The notes beneath the pieces are model-generated. The model saw nothing but the letters and a program-made list of their open reading frames with translations, had not been told where the DNA came from and did no database searches. Made by a program: the position numbers and the translations under genes. 64,000 bases of DNA from Schistocerca nitens (taxonomy: Eukaryota; Arthropoda; Insecta; Orthoptera; Acrididae). This document shows positions 33,525 through 44,893 of this stretch, one piece after another. The stretch is taken from the NCBI RefSeq assembly GCF_023898315.1, contig NC_064615.1:1186575413-1186639412 (forward strand). The letters are read 5' to 3'. Numbering within the stretch: position 1 is the stretch's first letter; each line of letters opens with the position of its first letter.

Positions 33525-35165
33525 ATATGAATATAATAGAAGGAAACATTCCACGTGGGAAAAAATATATCTAAAAACAAAGATGATGTGACTTACCACA
33601 CGAAAGCGCTGGCACGTCGATAGACACACAAACATACACACAAAATTCAAGCTTTCGCAACAAACTGTTGCCTCATCAGGAAATAGGGAAGGAGAGGGAA
33701 AGGCGAAAGGATGTGGGTTTTAAGGGAGAGGGTAAGGAGTCATTCCAATCCCGGGAGCGGAAAGACTTACCTTAGGGGGAAAAAAGGACCGGTATACACT
33801 CGCGCACACACACACATATCCATCCACACATATACAGACACAAGCAGACATATTAAAAGACAAAGAGTTTGGGCAGAGATGTCAGTCGAGGCAGAAGTGC
33901 AGAGGCAAAGATGTTGTTGAATGACAGGTGAGGTATGAGTGGCAGCAACTTGAAATTAGCGGAGATTGAGGCCTGGTGGATAACGGGAAGAGAGGATATA
34001 TTGAAGAGCAAGTTCCCATCTCCGGAGTTCGGATAGGTTGGTGTTAGTGGGAAGTATCCAGATAACCCGGATGGTGTAACACTGTGCCAAGATGTGCTGG
34101 CCGTGCACCAAGACATGTGATCCTCATTACCAACAAACACTGTCTGCCTGTGTCCGTTCATATAAATTGGACAGTTTGTTGCTGGTCATACCCACATAGA
34201 ATGCGTCACAGTGTAGGCAGGTCACTTGGTAAATCACGTGGGTGCTTTCACACGTGGCTCTGCCTTTGATTGTGTACACCTTCCGGGTTACAGGACTGGA
34301 GTAGGTGGTGGTGGGAGGGTGCATGGGACAGGTTTTACACCGGGGGCGGTTACAAGGGTGGGAGCCAGAGGGTAGGGAAGGTGGTTTGGGGATTTCATAG
34401 GGATGAACTAAGAGATTACGAAGGTTAGGTGGATGGCGGAAAGACACTCTTGGTGGAGTGGGGAGGATTTCATGAAGGATGGATCTCATTTCACGGCAGG
34501 ATTTGAGGAAGTCGTATCCCTGCTGGAGAGCCACATTCAGAGTCCGATCCAGTCCCGGAAAGTATCCTGTCACAAGTGGGGCACTTTTGTGGTTCTTCTG
34601 TGGGAGGTTCTGGGTTTGAGGGGATAAGGAAGTGGCTCTGATTATTTGCTTCTGTACCAGGTTGGGAGGGTAGTTGCGGGATGCGAAGGCTGTAGTCAAG
34701 TTGTTGGTGTAATGCTTCAGGGATTCCGGACTGGAGCAGATTCGTTTGCCACAAAGACCTAGGCTGTAGGGAAGGGACCGTTTGATGTGGAATGGGTGGC
34801 AGCTGTCGTAATGGAGGTACTGTTGCTTGTTGGTGGGTTTGATGTGGACGGACGTGTGAAGCTGGCCATTGGACAGGTGGAGGTCAACATCAAGGAAAGT
34901 GGCGTGGGATTTGGAGTAGGACCAGGTGAATCTAATGGAACCAAAGCAGTTGAGCTTGGAGAGGAAATTCTGGAGTTCTTCTTCACTGTGAGTCCAGATC
35001 ATGAAGATGTCATCAATAAATCAGTACCAAACATTGGGTTGGCAGGCCTGGGTAACCTAGAAGGCTTCCTCTAAGCGACCCATGAATAGGTTGGCATATG
35101 AAGGGGCCATCCTGGTACCCATGGCTGTTCCCTTTAATTGTTGGTATGTCTGGTCTTCAAAAGTG
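33525..35165 (-). mobile_element. Penelope-like element copy B (5'-truncated)
   Basis: On the minus strand the terminal repeat (33540-33900) follows a coding part (33960-35165) that starts in the RT at FEDQTYQQ-like sequence. It includes the FIDD-type block (34980-35030, shifted frame), a 291-codon frame (34127-35002) with [26 protein letters not shown], and [13 protein letters not shown] (GIY-YIG). The RT N-terminus is absent: at 35165 it abuts copy C in opposite orientation. Confidence 0.92.
33653..33679 (-). ncRNA. Hammerhead-ribozyme core, PLE copy B
   Basis: Minus strand: CUGAUGA, stem GCAACA / UGUUGC with loop GUU, then GAAA. The loop-closing pair is A-U here and C-G in the other copies, so both strands of stem II changed together. 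Confidence 0.68.
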
Positions 35166-36814
35166 AAGACTCCTTCAACCCATTACATGCAGTCTCCCAT
35201 CCTTCATCAAAGACACCAACCACTTTCTCGAACGCCTGGAATCCTTACCCAATCCGTTACCCCCAGAAACCATCCTTGTAACCATTGATGCCACTTCCTT
35301 ATACACAAATATCCCGCACGTCCAGGGCCTCGTTGCGATGGAGCACTTCCTTTCACGCCGATCACCTGCCACCCTACCTAAAACCTCTTTCCTCATTACC
35401 TTAGCCAGCTTCATTCTGACCCACAACTTCTTCACTTTTGAAGACCAGACATACCAACAATTAAAGGGAACAGCCATGGGTACCAGGATGGCCCCTTCGT
35501 ACGCCAACCTATTCATGGGTCGCTTAGAGGAAGCCTTCTTGGTTACCCAGGCCTGTCAAACCAAAGTTTGGTACAGATTTATTGATGACATCTTCATGAT
35601 CTGGACTCACAGTGAAGAAGAACTCCAGAATCTCCTCTCCAACCTCAACTCCTTTGGTTCCATCAGATTCACCTGGTCCTACTCCAAATTCCACGCCACT
35701 TTCCTTGATGTTGACCTCCACCTGTCCAATGGCCAGCTTCACACGTCCGTCCACATCAAACCCACCAACAAGCAACAGTACCTCCATTACGACAGCTGCC
35801 ACCCATTCCACATCAAACAGTCCCTTCCCTACAGCCTAGGTCTTCATGGCAAACGAATCTGCTCCAGTCCGGAATCCCTGAAGCATTACACCAACAACCT
35901 GACAAAAGCTTTCGCATCCCGCAGCTACCCTCCCGACCTGGTACAGAAGCAAATAACCAGAGCCACTTCCTCATCCTCTCAAACCCAGAACCTCCCACAG
36001 AAGAACCACAAAAGTGCCCCACCTGTGACAGGATACTTTCCGGGACTGGATCAGGCTCTGAATGTGGCTCTCCAGCAGGGATACGACTTCCTCAAATCCT
36101 GCCGTGAAATGAGATCCATCCTTCATGAAATCCTCCCCACTCCACCAAGAGTGTCTTTCCGCCGTCCACCTAACCTTCGTAACCTCTTAGTTCATCCCTA
36201 TGAAATCCCCAAACCACCTTCCCTACCCCATGGCTCCTACCCTTGTAACCGCCCCCAGTGTAAAACCTGTCCCATGCACCCTCCCACCACCACCTACTCC
36301 AGTCCTGTAACCTGGAGGGTGTACACGATCAAAGGCAGAGCCACGTGTGAAAGCACCCACGTGATCTACCAACTGACCTGCCTACACTGTGACGCATTCT
36401 ATGTGGGAATGACCAGCAACAAACTGGCCATTCGCATGAATGGACACAGGCAGACAGTGTTTGTTGGTAATGAGGATCACCCTGTGGCTAAACATGCCTT
36501 GGTGCACGGCCAGCACATCTTGGCACAGTGTTACACCGTCCGGGTTATCTGGATACTTCCCACTAACACCAACCTGTCAGATCTCCGGAGATGGGAACTT
36601 GCTCTTCAATATATTCTCTCTTCCCGTTATCCGCCAGGCCTCAATCTCCGCTAATTTCAAATTGCCGCCACTCATACCTCACCTGTCATTCAACAACATC
36701 TTTGCCTCTGTACTTCCGCCCTGTTTGTGTGTCTATCGACATGCCAGCACTTTCGTTTGGTAAGTCACATCATCTTTGTTTTTAGATATATTTTTTCCCA
36801 CGTGGAATCTTTCC

Positions 36815-36818
<4 letters not shown>
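35166..36818 (+). mobile_element. Penelope-like element copy C (inverted relative to B)
   Basis: Plus-strand copy starting within RT and ending in a shortened terminal repeat (36655-36818). The repeat lacks the block with the hammerhead core: a deletion joins CTTCCGCCCTG to TTTGTGTGTCTATCGAC near 36720. The tail AGTCACATCATCTTTG to GGAATCTTTCCTTC matches the start of B at 33535-33590. It is followed by an AT repeat. Confidence 0.92.
35170..36654 (+). CDS. Penelope RT-GIY-YIG ORF, copy C, 5'-truncated but open
   Basis: About 494 codons are open from the junction at 35170 to the stop at 36652-36654, and the first in-frame Met is at 35338. Domain order: [16 protein letters not shown] (RT), [38 protein letters not shown] (catalytic FIDD), thumb region, a Cys-rich linker [12 protein letters not shown] (about 36246-36282), then GIY-YIG endonuclease with [21 protein letters not shown] and [12 protein letters not shown]. 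The RT N-terminus is missing, so it is not autonomous as it stands. It is the best preserved frame of this family in the window. Confidence 0.93.
   Translation, partial: LLQPITCSLPSFIKDTNHFLERLESLPNPLPPETILVTIDATSLYTNIPHVQGLVAMEHFLSRRSPATLPKTSFLITLASFILTHNFFTFEDQTYQQLKGTAMGTRMAPSYANLFMGRLEEAFLVTQACQTKVWYRFIDDIFMIWTHSEEELQNLLSNLNSFGSIRFTWSYSKFHATFLDVDLHLSNGQLHTSVHIKPTNKQQYLHYDSCHPFHIKQSLPYSLGLHGKRICSSPESLKHYTNNLTKAFASRSYPPDLVQKQITRATSSSSQTQNLPQKNHKSAPPVTGYFPGLDQALNVALQQGYDFLKSCREMRSILHEILPTPPRVSFRRPPNLRNLLVHPYEIPKPPSLPHGSYPCNRPQCKTCPMHPPTTTYSSPVTWRVYTIKGRATCESTHVIYQLTCLHCDAFYVGMTSNKLAIRMNGHRQTVFVGNEDHPVAKHALVHGQHILAQCYTVRVIWILPTNTNLSDLRRWELALQYILSSRYPPGLNLR

Positions 36819-36885
<67 letters not shown>
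36819..36885. repeat. (AT)n microsatellite at the Penelope edge
   Basis: About 33 AT units between the PLE copy C end and gypsy-1 gag sequence. They hide the exact insertion boundary. Confidence 0.97.
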
Positions 36886-36888
<3 letters not shown>

Positions 36889-36894
36889 CCCACA

Positions 36895-37460
36895 GTGGGC
36901 CACTGGTACTAAAAGCAGAACAGTGTACAATTATTCAACAGAATTTAAGTACATTGTTGCAGCACAACAAGTCTGTGGAAGAATTCTCAGGTGGAATCTC
37001 TAAGTTAAATGCAAAGACATACGTACAGAACCAGAACTGAGAAGCTAATAGGGCACTGTTACAGGAGGTAGAAAATATAGTGGGGGATGTGTTTTTGCAT
37101 AGTATACAAGCTAAAATGTCACGGAGGGTACGGATGGAGAACCCAGAGGACTTCATCAGCTCCTACGATCGCAACACTTTTAGAAGAGCTGTATATGACC
37201 ACAAAGCACAAGGTGGACCACCTTGTATTCACTTCTGAAGTCAAGTGTTAGAGATGTGGTCGGGAGGGACATGTGAGGAAGCACTGTAAGCAACCAGAAT
37301 GCTATACATGTTTGCATGCTGGGTCACCTGGCAGTTGAGCCTAGAGGTAGGAAGGATGGAAAGCACAGGCAAGGGAAGCTACTATTGAACGCAGATGGGA
37401 CTGTTTCAACCGTCAAAAGGCAGTTCTAATAACTGCAACGTGGCACAAATTAGTTCACAA
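36895..37460 (+). pseudogene. gypsy-1 gag C-terminus with zinc knuckles
   Basis: The plus strand resumes gag: DVFLHSIQAKMSRRVRM, ENPEDFISSYDRNTFRR, then a CCHC knuckle C-xRCGREGHVRKHC (about 37250-37290; one codon is a stop). A second, partial Cys motif ECYTC...HAG follows. CCHC knuckles bind the RNA genome. Frames shift several times. Confidence 0.8.
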
Positions 37461-38216
37461 ATGCAATGTAGCTTAGTGGGTGGCAGGAAACAGAGATTTT
37501 TGGTGGACACAGGGGCAAATATGTCCATTCTCAGCTTGGACCTCATGGAAAAGAGGAGACTGGGTTTGCAATAATAGGGTGGAATCTTTGGGTGTGGCAG
37601 TACTGGAATTTTTGGTTGGGAAATCTAAGTTCAGCAAACGCATGGAGTGTCGCTGTGAGCAGGTGAAGGTTATTGAGTGGTTCTTGGGCTAGAGAAATAA
37701 CATGCTAAGATTAATCTTTTGCAATTTGCTGTGGATCTCAGTGGGACTTTATTTCAACTGGGGGAAACAGTTTCAACTGAGACAATAGCGCAAGGTTCAG
37801 CTATTGTAGGGGTGAGACCAACTAAACTGATTACATTTTCAGTAAAGATCGATCAGCAGGATAAAATACCAAAAGGTATGGGAAAGATGGTGTGGGTTTC
37901 AGTGAATACCATTTTGCCGAGCGAATGGGTTGCTCCTAAGCAGTGAAGAGTTGGGTAGCTCGCATTGTTTTATCTGCAAGAGTTTAGAAAATGTGAGTGA
38001 CGTTAATGTGGAACAGATGATTCCTGTTAGTGGTGGAGGGGAGATGACTGTGTCAAAGGATGCAATGACAGCCACTCTCAAAGTCTTGAAAGATAAGGAC
38101 TTTGATAGGTTGAACCTAGAGGAAAGCCACAAGCAAACCGTCAATACAGAAGTGTTACGAGGGATGGTAGGTCATTTGAAGGGTAGTGACCGAATGTTTA
38201 TAAAGAACGACTTGTT
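37461..38216 (+). pseudogene. gypsy-1 aspartic protease and pol N-terminus
   Basis: Contains QRFLVDTGANMSILSL (active-site DTGA, about 37495-37545). A frame 37719-37946 follows (LSGTLFQLGETVSTETI, then VGVRPTKLITFSVKI) and then 37930-38216 (LEESHKQTVNTEVLRGMVGHL), the spacer before RT. It stops at the RTE insertion near 38217; the expected next residues (DLF...) begin at about 41493. Confidence 0.82.
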
Positions 38217-38249
38217 GAGGTTTGTTGTTGTTGTTGTGGTCTTCAGTCC

Positions 38250-40830
38250 AGAGACTGGTTTGAAGCAGCTCTCCATGTTAGTTATGTGATCTACCCACCT
38301 AATTTCCAGCAATCTTCTGTAGCACCACATTTCGAAAGCTTCTATTCTCTTCTTGTTTAAACTATTTATTGTCCACATTTCACTCCATACAAATACTTTC
38401 AGAAACAACTTCCTGACACTTAAATCTATACTCCATGTTAACAAATTTCTGTTCTTCAGAACCTCTTTCGTTGCCATTGCCAGTCTACATTTTATATCCT
38501 CTCTACTTCGACCATCATCGGTTATTTTTCTCCCCAAATAGCAAAACTCATTTACTACTTTAAGTGTCTCATTTCCTAATCTAATTCCCTCAGCATCCCT
38601 TGATTTAATTCGGCTATATTCCATTATCCTCGTTTTGCTTTTGTTGATGCTCATCTTATATTCTCCTCTCAAGACACTGTTGATTTCATTAAGTTGCGCT
38701 TCCTAGCCCTTTGCTGTCTCTGACAGACTTACAATGTCATCAGTGAACCTCAAAGCTTCTATTTCTTCTCCATGGATTTTAATTTCTTCATCGAATTATC
38801 CTTATGTTTCGTATACTGCTTGCTCTATATGCACACTGATTAACATCATGGATAGGCTACAACCCTGTCTCACTCCCTTCCCAACCCACCCTTTCATGCC
38901 CCTCCACTCTTATAACTGCCATCTGGTTTCTGTACAACTTGTTAATAGCCTTTTGCTCTGTGTATTTTACTCCTGCCACCTTCAGAATTTGAAAGAGAGT
39001 ATTCCAGTCAACATTGTCAAAAGCTTTCTATAAGTTTACAAATGCTAGAAACATAGGTTTGCCTTTCCTTAATCTATCTTCTAAGATAAGTCATAGGGTC
39101 AGTATTGTCCCATGTGTTCCAACATTTCTATGGAATCCAAACTGATCTTCCCTGAGGTCAGCTCCTGCCAGTTTTTCCATTCATGTGTAAAGAATTCGTT
39201 TTAGTATTATGCACCCGTAACTTATTAAATTGATAGTTCAGTAATTTTCACATCTGTCAACAGCTGCTTTCTTTGGGATTGGAATTATTACATTCTTCTT
39301 GAAATCTGAGGGTATTTCGCCTGTCTCATACATCTTGCTCACCAGATGGTAGAGTTTTGTCAGGGCTGGCTCTCCCATGGCTATCAGTGTTTCTAATGGA
39401 ATGTAGTCTGCTCCTGGGGCCTTGTTTCGACTCAGGTCTTTCAGTGCTCTGTCAAACTCTTCATGCTGTATCATATCTCCCATTTCATCTTCATCTACAT
39501 CCTCTTCAATTTCCATAATATTATCCTCAAGTACATTGCCCTTGTATAGACCCTCGATATACTCCTTCCACCTTTCTGCTTTCCCTTCTTTCCTTAGAAC
39601 AGGGTTTCCATCTGAGCTCTTGATATTCATACAAGTTGTTCTCTTTTCTCCAAAGGTCTCTCTAATTTTCCTGTAGGCAGTATCTATCTTACCCCTAGTA
39701 ATATAGGCCTCTACATCATTACATTTGTCCTCTAGCCATCCTTGCTTAGCCATTTTGCACTTCCTGGTGGTGATCTCATTTTTGAGACATTTTATTCCGT
39801 TTTTCCTGCCTCATTTACTGCATTTTTTAAATATTTACTCCTTTCATCAATTAAATTCAATATTTCTTCTGTTACCCAAGGATTTCTACCAGCTCTCATC
39901 TTCTTATCTTCTTGATCCTCTGCTGCCTTCACTATTTCATCTCTCAAAGCTACCTATTATTCTTCTACTGTATTTCTTTCCCCCATTCTTGTCAATCATT
40001 CCCTAATGCTCTCACTGAAACTCCATACAACCTCTGGTTTAGTCAGTTTATCCAGGTCCCAGCTCCTTAAATTCCCACCTTTTTGCAATTTCTTCATTTT
40101 TAATCTACAGTTCATAACCAATAGATTGTGGTCAGAGTCCACATCTGCCCCTGGAAATGTTTTACAATTTAAAATCTGGTTCCTAAATCTCTGTCTTACC
40201 ATTATATAATCTATCTGAAACCTGTCAGTATCTCCAGGCCTCTTTCATGTATACAACCTTCTTTTATGATTCTTGAACCAAGTGTTAGCTATGATTAAGT
40301 TGTGCTCTGTGCAAAATTCTACCAGGCAGCTTCCTCTTTCATTCATTACCCCCAATCCATATTCACCTACTATATTTCCTTCTCTTCTCTTTCCTACTAT
40401 CGAATTCCAGTCACCCGTGAGTATTAAATTATTTTCATCTCCCTTCACTATCTGAATAATTTCTTTTATCGCATCATACATTTCATCAATCTCTTCGTCA
40501 TCTGCGAGGTTAGTTGGCATATAAACATGTATTACTGTGGTAGGCATGGGCTTCGTATCTATCTTGGCCTCAATAATGCATTCACTATGCTGTTTGTAGT
40601 AGTTTACCCGCACTCCTATTTTTTTTATTCATTATTAAACCTACTCCTGTATTACCCCTATTTGATTTTGTATTTATTGCACTGTATTCACCTGACCAGA
40701 AGTTTTGGTCCTCCTGCCACTGACTTCACTAATTCCCACTATATCTAACTTTAACCCATCCATTTCCATTTTTAAATTTTCTAACCTACCTGCCCGATTA
40801 ACGGATCTGACATACCACACTCCAATCCGT
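38250..40830 (-). pseudogene. RTE ORF: APE endonuclease and reverse transcriptase
   Basis: The minus strand carries endonuclease blocks (40245-40613: INVYMPTN-like VIHVYMPTNLADDEEI, LILTGDWNSIVGKRREG, NERGSCLVEFC). Upstream LKMEMDGLKLDIVGI is near 40780. RT starts with DLSRNKAPGADYIPLE and NVIIPIPKK (39238-39500). The catalytic area 38700-38900 reads LRFTDDIVSLSE (normally FADD). The C-terminus is KSKTRIMEYSRIKS, EFCYLGRKITDDGRSREDIKCRL and AFEMWCYRRLLEIRW. Frameshifts are present between EN and RT and within RT. Confidence 0.92.
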
Positions 40831-41120
40831 AGAACACCAGTTTTTTTTTTCTCCTGATAACGACGTCCTCCTGAGTAGTCCCTGCCCAGAGATACAAATG
40901 GGGGACTATTTTACCTCCGGAATATTTTACCCATGAGGATGCCATCATCATTCAACCATACAGTAAAGCTGCATGCCCTCGGGAAAAATTACAGCTGTAT
41001 TATCCCCATGCTTTCAGCTGTTCGCAGTACCAGCACAGTAAGGCTGTTTTGGTTAGTGTTACAAGGCCAGATCAGTCAATCATCCAGACTGTTGCCCCTG
41101 CAACTACTGAAAAGGCTGCT

Positions 41121-41343
41121 CCCCGTCTTCAAAAAATGGTTCAAATGGCTCTGAGCACTATGGGACTCAACTGCTGAGGTCATTAGTCCCCTAGAACTTA
41201 GAACTAGTTAAACCTAACTAACCTAAGGACATCACAAACATCCATGCTTGAGGCAGGATTCGAACCTGCGACCGTAGCGGTCTTGCGGTTCCAGACTGCA
41301 GCGCCTTTAACCGCACGGCCACTTCGGCCGGCCCCCGTCTTCA
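41121..41343 (-). mobile_element. SINE family 1 copy with 11-bp target duplications
   Basis: The SINE (41132-41332) is flanked by CCCCGTCTTCA at 41121-41131 and 41333-41343. The minus strand has the B box GGTTCGAATCC and the conserved body. It lies in the 5' untranslated part of the RTE copy, so it is younger than the RTE insertion. Confidence 0.94.
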
Positions 41344-41484
41344 GGAACCACACGTTTGTCTGGCATCTCAAAAGATACCCCTCCACTGTGGTTGCACCTA
41401 CGGTACGGCTATCTGTATCGCTGAGGCACGCAAACCTCCCCACCAACGGCAAGGTCCATGGTTCAAGAGGGGAGGTATTGTGAT

Positions 41485-43577
41485 TTATTTTCTGTGAAGA
41501 CAGGGTTACCGGCAGCCCCGCAGATGCAACATTGCATACTGACAGAGGATAGTGCACAAATTAATAGCAAGCCATACCCTATACCAAAGCCTCTGCATCA
41601 TTGCTAGAAGAATTTATTGAACAACAACTACAGGACGGTATAATAGAAGCGAGTGGTAGCCCCTGGAGCACAAATATTATTGTCGTGCCAAAGAAATCAG
41701 TGGACTGAACATGGAAATACAGATCATCCTGTGACTACAGATAGCTAAATGCACAAACCATTTTGGATGCTTATCCAATTCCAGTCATCATGGAAACTTT
41801 GAATAATCTGGTTCAGTGTCAGTTCTTTACAACTATTGACTCTGGAGTGGATACCATCGATTGGAGGTGGCACCTGAAAATGGGCTGAAAACAATGTTTA
41901 CTATCCCAGCAGGTCATTTTATTACCAACGCATTCTATTTGGACTAAAGAAGGCACCGGCAACTTTTCAGCAATTGTTAGATAGCTTGCTGAGAGGATTG
42001 AAGCCAAAAAATTGTTTAGTCTATCTCAGTGACATAATTGTCTATTCATTGGATTTACTGGAGCATGTGATGCATTTGGAGGATGCCTTTAGTGGACTAC
42101 AATTGGCACATTTGATAGAGTACCTGTACTAGTACCATTTTGCGCTAACTCGAGTAAACTACCTGGGGCACATGATTAGTGAGTGTGACATACAAACTGA
42201 TCCTAGTCCTACAGATGCAGTTCCAAATTATCTGATACCACAAACAACTAGGCAGGTACAGTCGTTCATTGGACTATGTAATTATGATAGATGGTTCTTG
42301 GAGGACTTTCTGAAAATAGATGGAGCTTTGGACAAGCCACTGAAAAAGAGGATGAAATTAAATTGCTCACAGGAATATCAGGAGGCATCTGAAAAATTGA
42401 AAGAAATATTAGTTCCAGGTCGAGTATTGGCTTTTTTGGATTTCAAGAAAGAGTTTATCATTTCATGTCATGCTTCAAATGAGGCAGTTGCTTGTTTTGG
42501 GACAGATGGCAGATGATGAGGAAATCCAGTAGTTTGCACTTCAAGGCAGTTAACAAGGCAGAGCATAACTACTCAACAAAGAAGAAAGAGATGTTGGCAG
42601 TAATTCATGGTATTACATATTTGCAGAGTATTCTGTACAAAGTTTAAGGTAATGATAGACCAACTCACTTTGAAATGGTTGCTTGGTTTGAAAGAACCAC
42701 CTACTAGATTATCTCAGAGGGCGGTTAAGCTTAGTGATTTTAAGTACAAGGTAACCCATAAGCCCGGGAGATCACATGCAAATGTGGATTTGTTAAGCTG
42801 GGGTAGCAATAGTAACAACACTATGGAAGTGTTGAAGAGTGGCACCAGGTGCAGGCAAGGGATAAGAAGTGCCAGGCATTTAAGTCACTGCCACATTTTG
42901 TTATGCATGACAGTTTGTTGTGTAGAATGATGAGGTATGGACCATGTGTGGTGGTTCCAGAAGGTAAATTTTTCAGCAAGCTCATGACTGTATGTTGTCA
43001 GGTCATGGTGGGCGATGTGTGACAGACAGACATGTAGCAGAACTGTTTTGGTAGAGGAACAGGAAGCAGTATGTTAAGGACTGTCTGCCATGCATGCAAA
43101 GGACCGGCTTTATGCATCACAAAGTGCCGTTGCAACAGTTACCAGAGGTGTCCAGTCCATTTTCTGTATCAGAGCTGGATGTCCTCGGGCCATTTAATAA
43201 AACACCTGCAGGAAACAGGTGTGTTTCACAATCGTAGGTAATTTTTCTCGATTTGTGACAATGGTACCAATGCCAGACCAACTGGCTAGTACTGCAGTGC
43301 AGGATATTATAGTTTGGAGTGCCTGAGACCATACAGACCAAGGTATGAATTTTGTCTTGGATTTAATGAAATACAAGGAAATACAAGGAAGTTAAGGATG
43401 AGTCCATTTCGTATGCAGACCCACAAGAGAATGGAAAGTGTGCACAAGACAATTGCAAAGGTTTTAAGTTATTACATACATTCCAGGCATGACAACTGGG
43501 ACACCTATTTACCTTAAGAACAGTGTGCGTATAATTTGAAGGGATATTCCACATAAAGTACGACACACAAAATTTAA
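41485..43577 (+). pseudogene. gypsy-1 pol: RT, RNase H and integrase
   Basis: The plus strand resumes with DLFSVKTGLPAAP and CILTEDSAQINSKPY, then RT: FIEQQLQDGIIEASGSPW, VVPKKS, IPVIMETL, FGLKKAPATFQQLLDSLL and NCLVYLSDIIVYS. The expected YLDD is YLSD, so one catalytic Asp is lost. YLGHMISE, QVQSFIGLCNYDRWF, RNase H blocks and KVTHKPGRSHANVD follow. Integrase (43020-43577) has CHACKG, then RKLRMSPFRMQTHKRMESVHKTIAKVL (Glu block) and DNWDTYL. Many stops. It ends at the unclassified insertion. Confidence 0.9.
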
Positions 43578-44617
43578 AAGTTTAAAATTTGGTACTTTTT
43601 ATATATTTTTTGAAAAGGCTGGACGTTTTACTGTATGGCAGCAATGCTTTCCCGCCATAATTTGTAGCCATTTTTATAGTGCTATATGTTTTTCATGTGA
43701 TGAGAGTGTGAGTTATTGGAGATTTTGCACCTTCATTTCAACTAATAGGCAGGTAAGAATTAGCATATCATTATTTATATTACTGTTACATACCCTAATG
43801 TATTGCATAAAGAGTATAAAACTAAAGTAGGTAAATTATAGGTTGGGTAAACAATATAATACAAGAGCATGAATTTTCATGTAACAGGAGTCACTTTCAT
43901 GTAACGAAGTTTTTATACCAAGAGAGATAACTTTATCTTGTTCAGTAATTTACTTTTAGTGTGAACATGTAACTAATATCACAACTAAAAATTTCCCAGT
44001 TTCAACCAATATTATATAAACAAAAAATTAAATGTGTAATGTGAGTCACGTAATGTGTCACAGTTGCATTATTTTAAGATTAGAAGAAGAGGATTCCCTT
44101 AGCAGCAGCAAAAAGACAAAGTAGGAGGAGGGAAAAATTAAAGAGTGAAGGAAAATATGAATAATTTAAGAAGAAACACCTGAAAGAAGCTCAAAAAGGC
44201 CAGCAGAAGCAAAGTTTCTACAGTTGAGTCAACATAAGCAAGGACTGCTATTAGAAGAAAGACAAGCTAAAAACAGGGAGAGAGATAGAAAACATAAGAT
44301 GCAAGATCAGCAACCTAGTAAAGCAAGTTTGTCACCATATAAGTCATTTAGTGCTCTGGATAAAGCCACGGCTCGAGTGCGGCAATTGCTTACATTAGCA
44401 AGGTACTGTCAATTATACCTGAAAATGTGAAGGTAGTTTCAGTCTGGTCAGATGGACCTACCTCACAATTTAAAAACAAATATATTACTGCTGCTGTACC
44501 TCGATTTCAATCATTTCATAATGTGGAAATCTGTTGGAACGTATTTGCTACATGCCACAGTAAAAAAGCCGTAGATGGAATTGGTGCAATTGCGGAATGG
44601 CTAGTTGAGAATGCAGT
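43578..44617 (+). pseudogene. Unclassified transposon-like gene, 5' part
   Basis: I do not recognise the family with certainty. The plus strand has a basic N-terminal region (SRRRREKLKSEGKYE near 44110, then QAKNRERDRKHKMQDQQPS and SPYKSFSALDKATARVRQLL, 44224-44400). The best-conserved block follows: VKVVSVWSDGPTSQFKNKYI, then ICWNVFATCHSKKAVDGIGAIAEW (44427-44610). Similar SDGxxSQFKNxxI / HGKGxxDGxG proteins are, from memory, common and uncharacterised in insects and cnidarians and behave like transposon genes. It stops at the second gypsy element and continues at 51750. Confidence 0.6.
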
Positions 44618-44816
44618 TGTGTCGCCGATGAGGTCGACACCAGCATCGAGATGTGTTCGTCTCTGGACTCTGAGCATCGTCTTTGGACTCTGAGCATAGT
44701 CTTTGGGCTGTTCCGCCATGTTCAGTTCTTTGTTAGCCTTGCATGCATTTAGGTGAATAAATGAACTACTGCAAAGTGGGTGTTGTTTGGTGTAACCAAC
44801 CCGAACACTCCCCTCA
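44618..44816 (+). repeat. gypsy-2 5' LTR (199 bp)
   Basis: Contains TGAGGTCGACACCAGCATC and a tandem copy of TCTTTGGACTCTGAGCAT (two units at about 44658-44702) that the 3' LTR lacks, which explains the 20-bp length difference. GGTGAATAAATGAACTACTG near 44752 carries a possible poly(A) signal AATAAA. Confidence 0.93.
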
Positions 44817-44817
44817 C

Positions 44818-44831
44818 TGGTGACCCCGAGT
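44818..44831 (+). promoter_or_regulatory. gypsy-2 primer-binding site
   Basis: TGGTGACCCCGAGT starts one base after the 5' LTR. TGGTGACCCCGA is a common start in insect gypsy elements of the mag type (from memory). Confidence 0.75.
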
Positions 44832-44893
44832 TGTAACATCTTCCGTTTTCGCCGTTTTACTGTGTTAGCGACCTCCGCGTCGGTTATTTTCGC

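Larger units (their letters stand above)
38217..41484 (-). mobile_element. RTE LINE, near full length, carrying a SINE
   Basis: On the minus strand the element runs from the 5' end (CCATGGACCTTGCCGTTGGT at about 41465) through endonuclease and RT to the 3' end GGACTGAAGACCACAACAAC at 38219-38250. Length is 3.27 kb including a 0.2-kb SINE at 41132-41332. The flanks share GAGGT (left at 38216-38220, right near 41489), a possible very short duplication. Confidence 0.92.

Noticed and set aside
36727-37003. Ile/Tyr-repeat ORFs on both strands
   Set aside because: Translation of an AT microsatellite.
38172-38289. Host gene with poly-Thr/Val ends (frames with repeated T or V at 38.2 kb)
   Set aside because: The repeats are the CAA/GTT tail of the RTE element read in frame.
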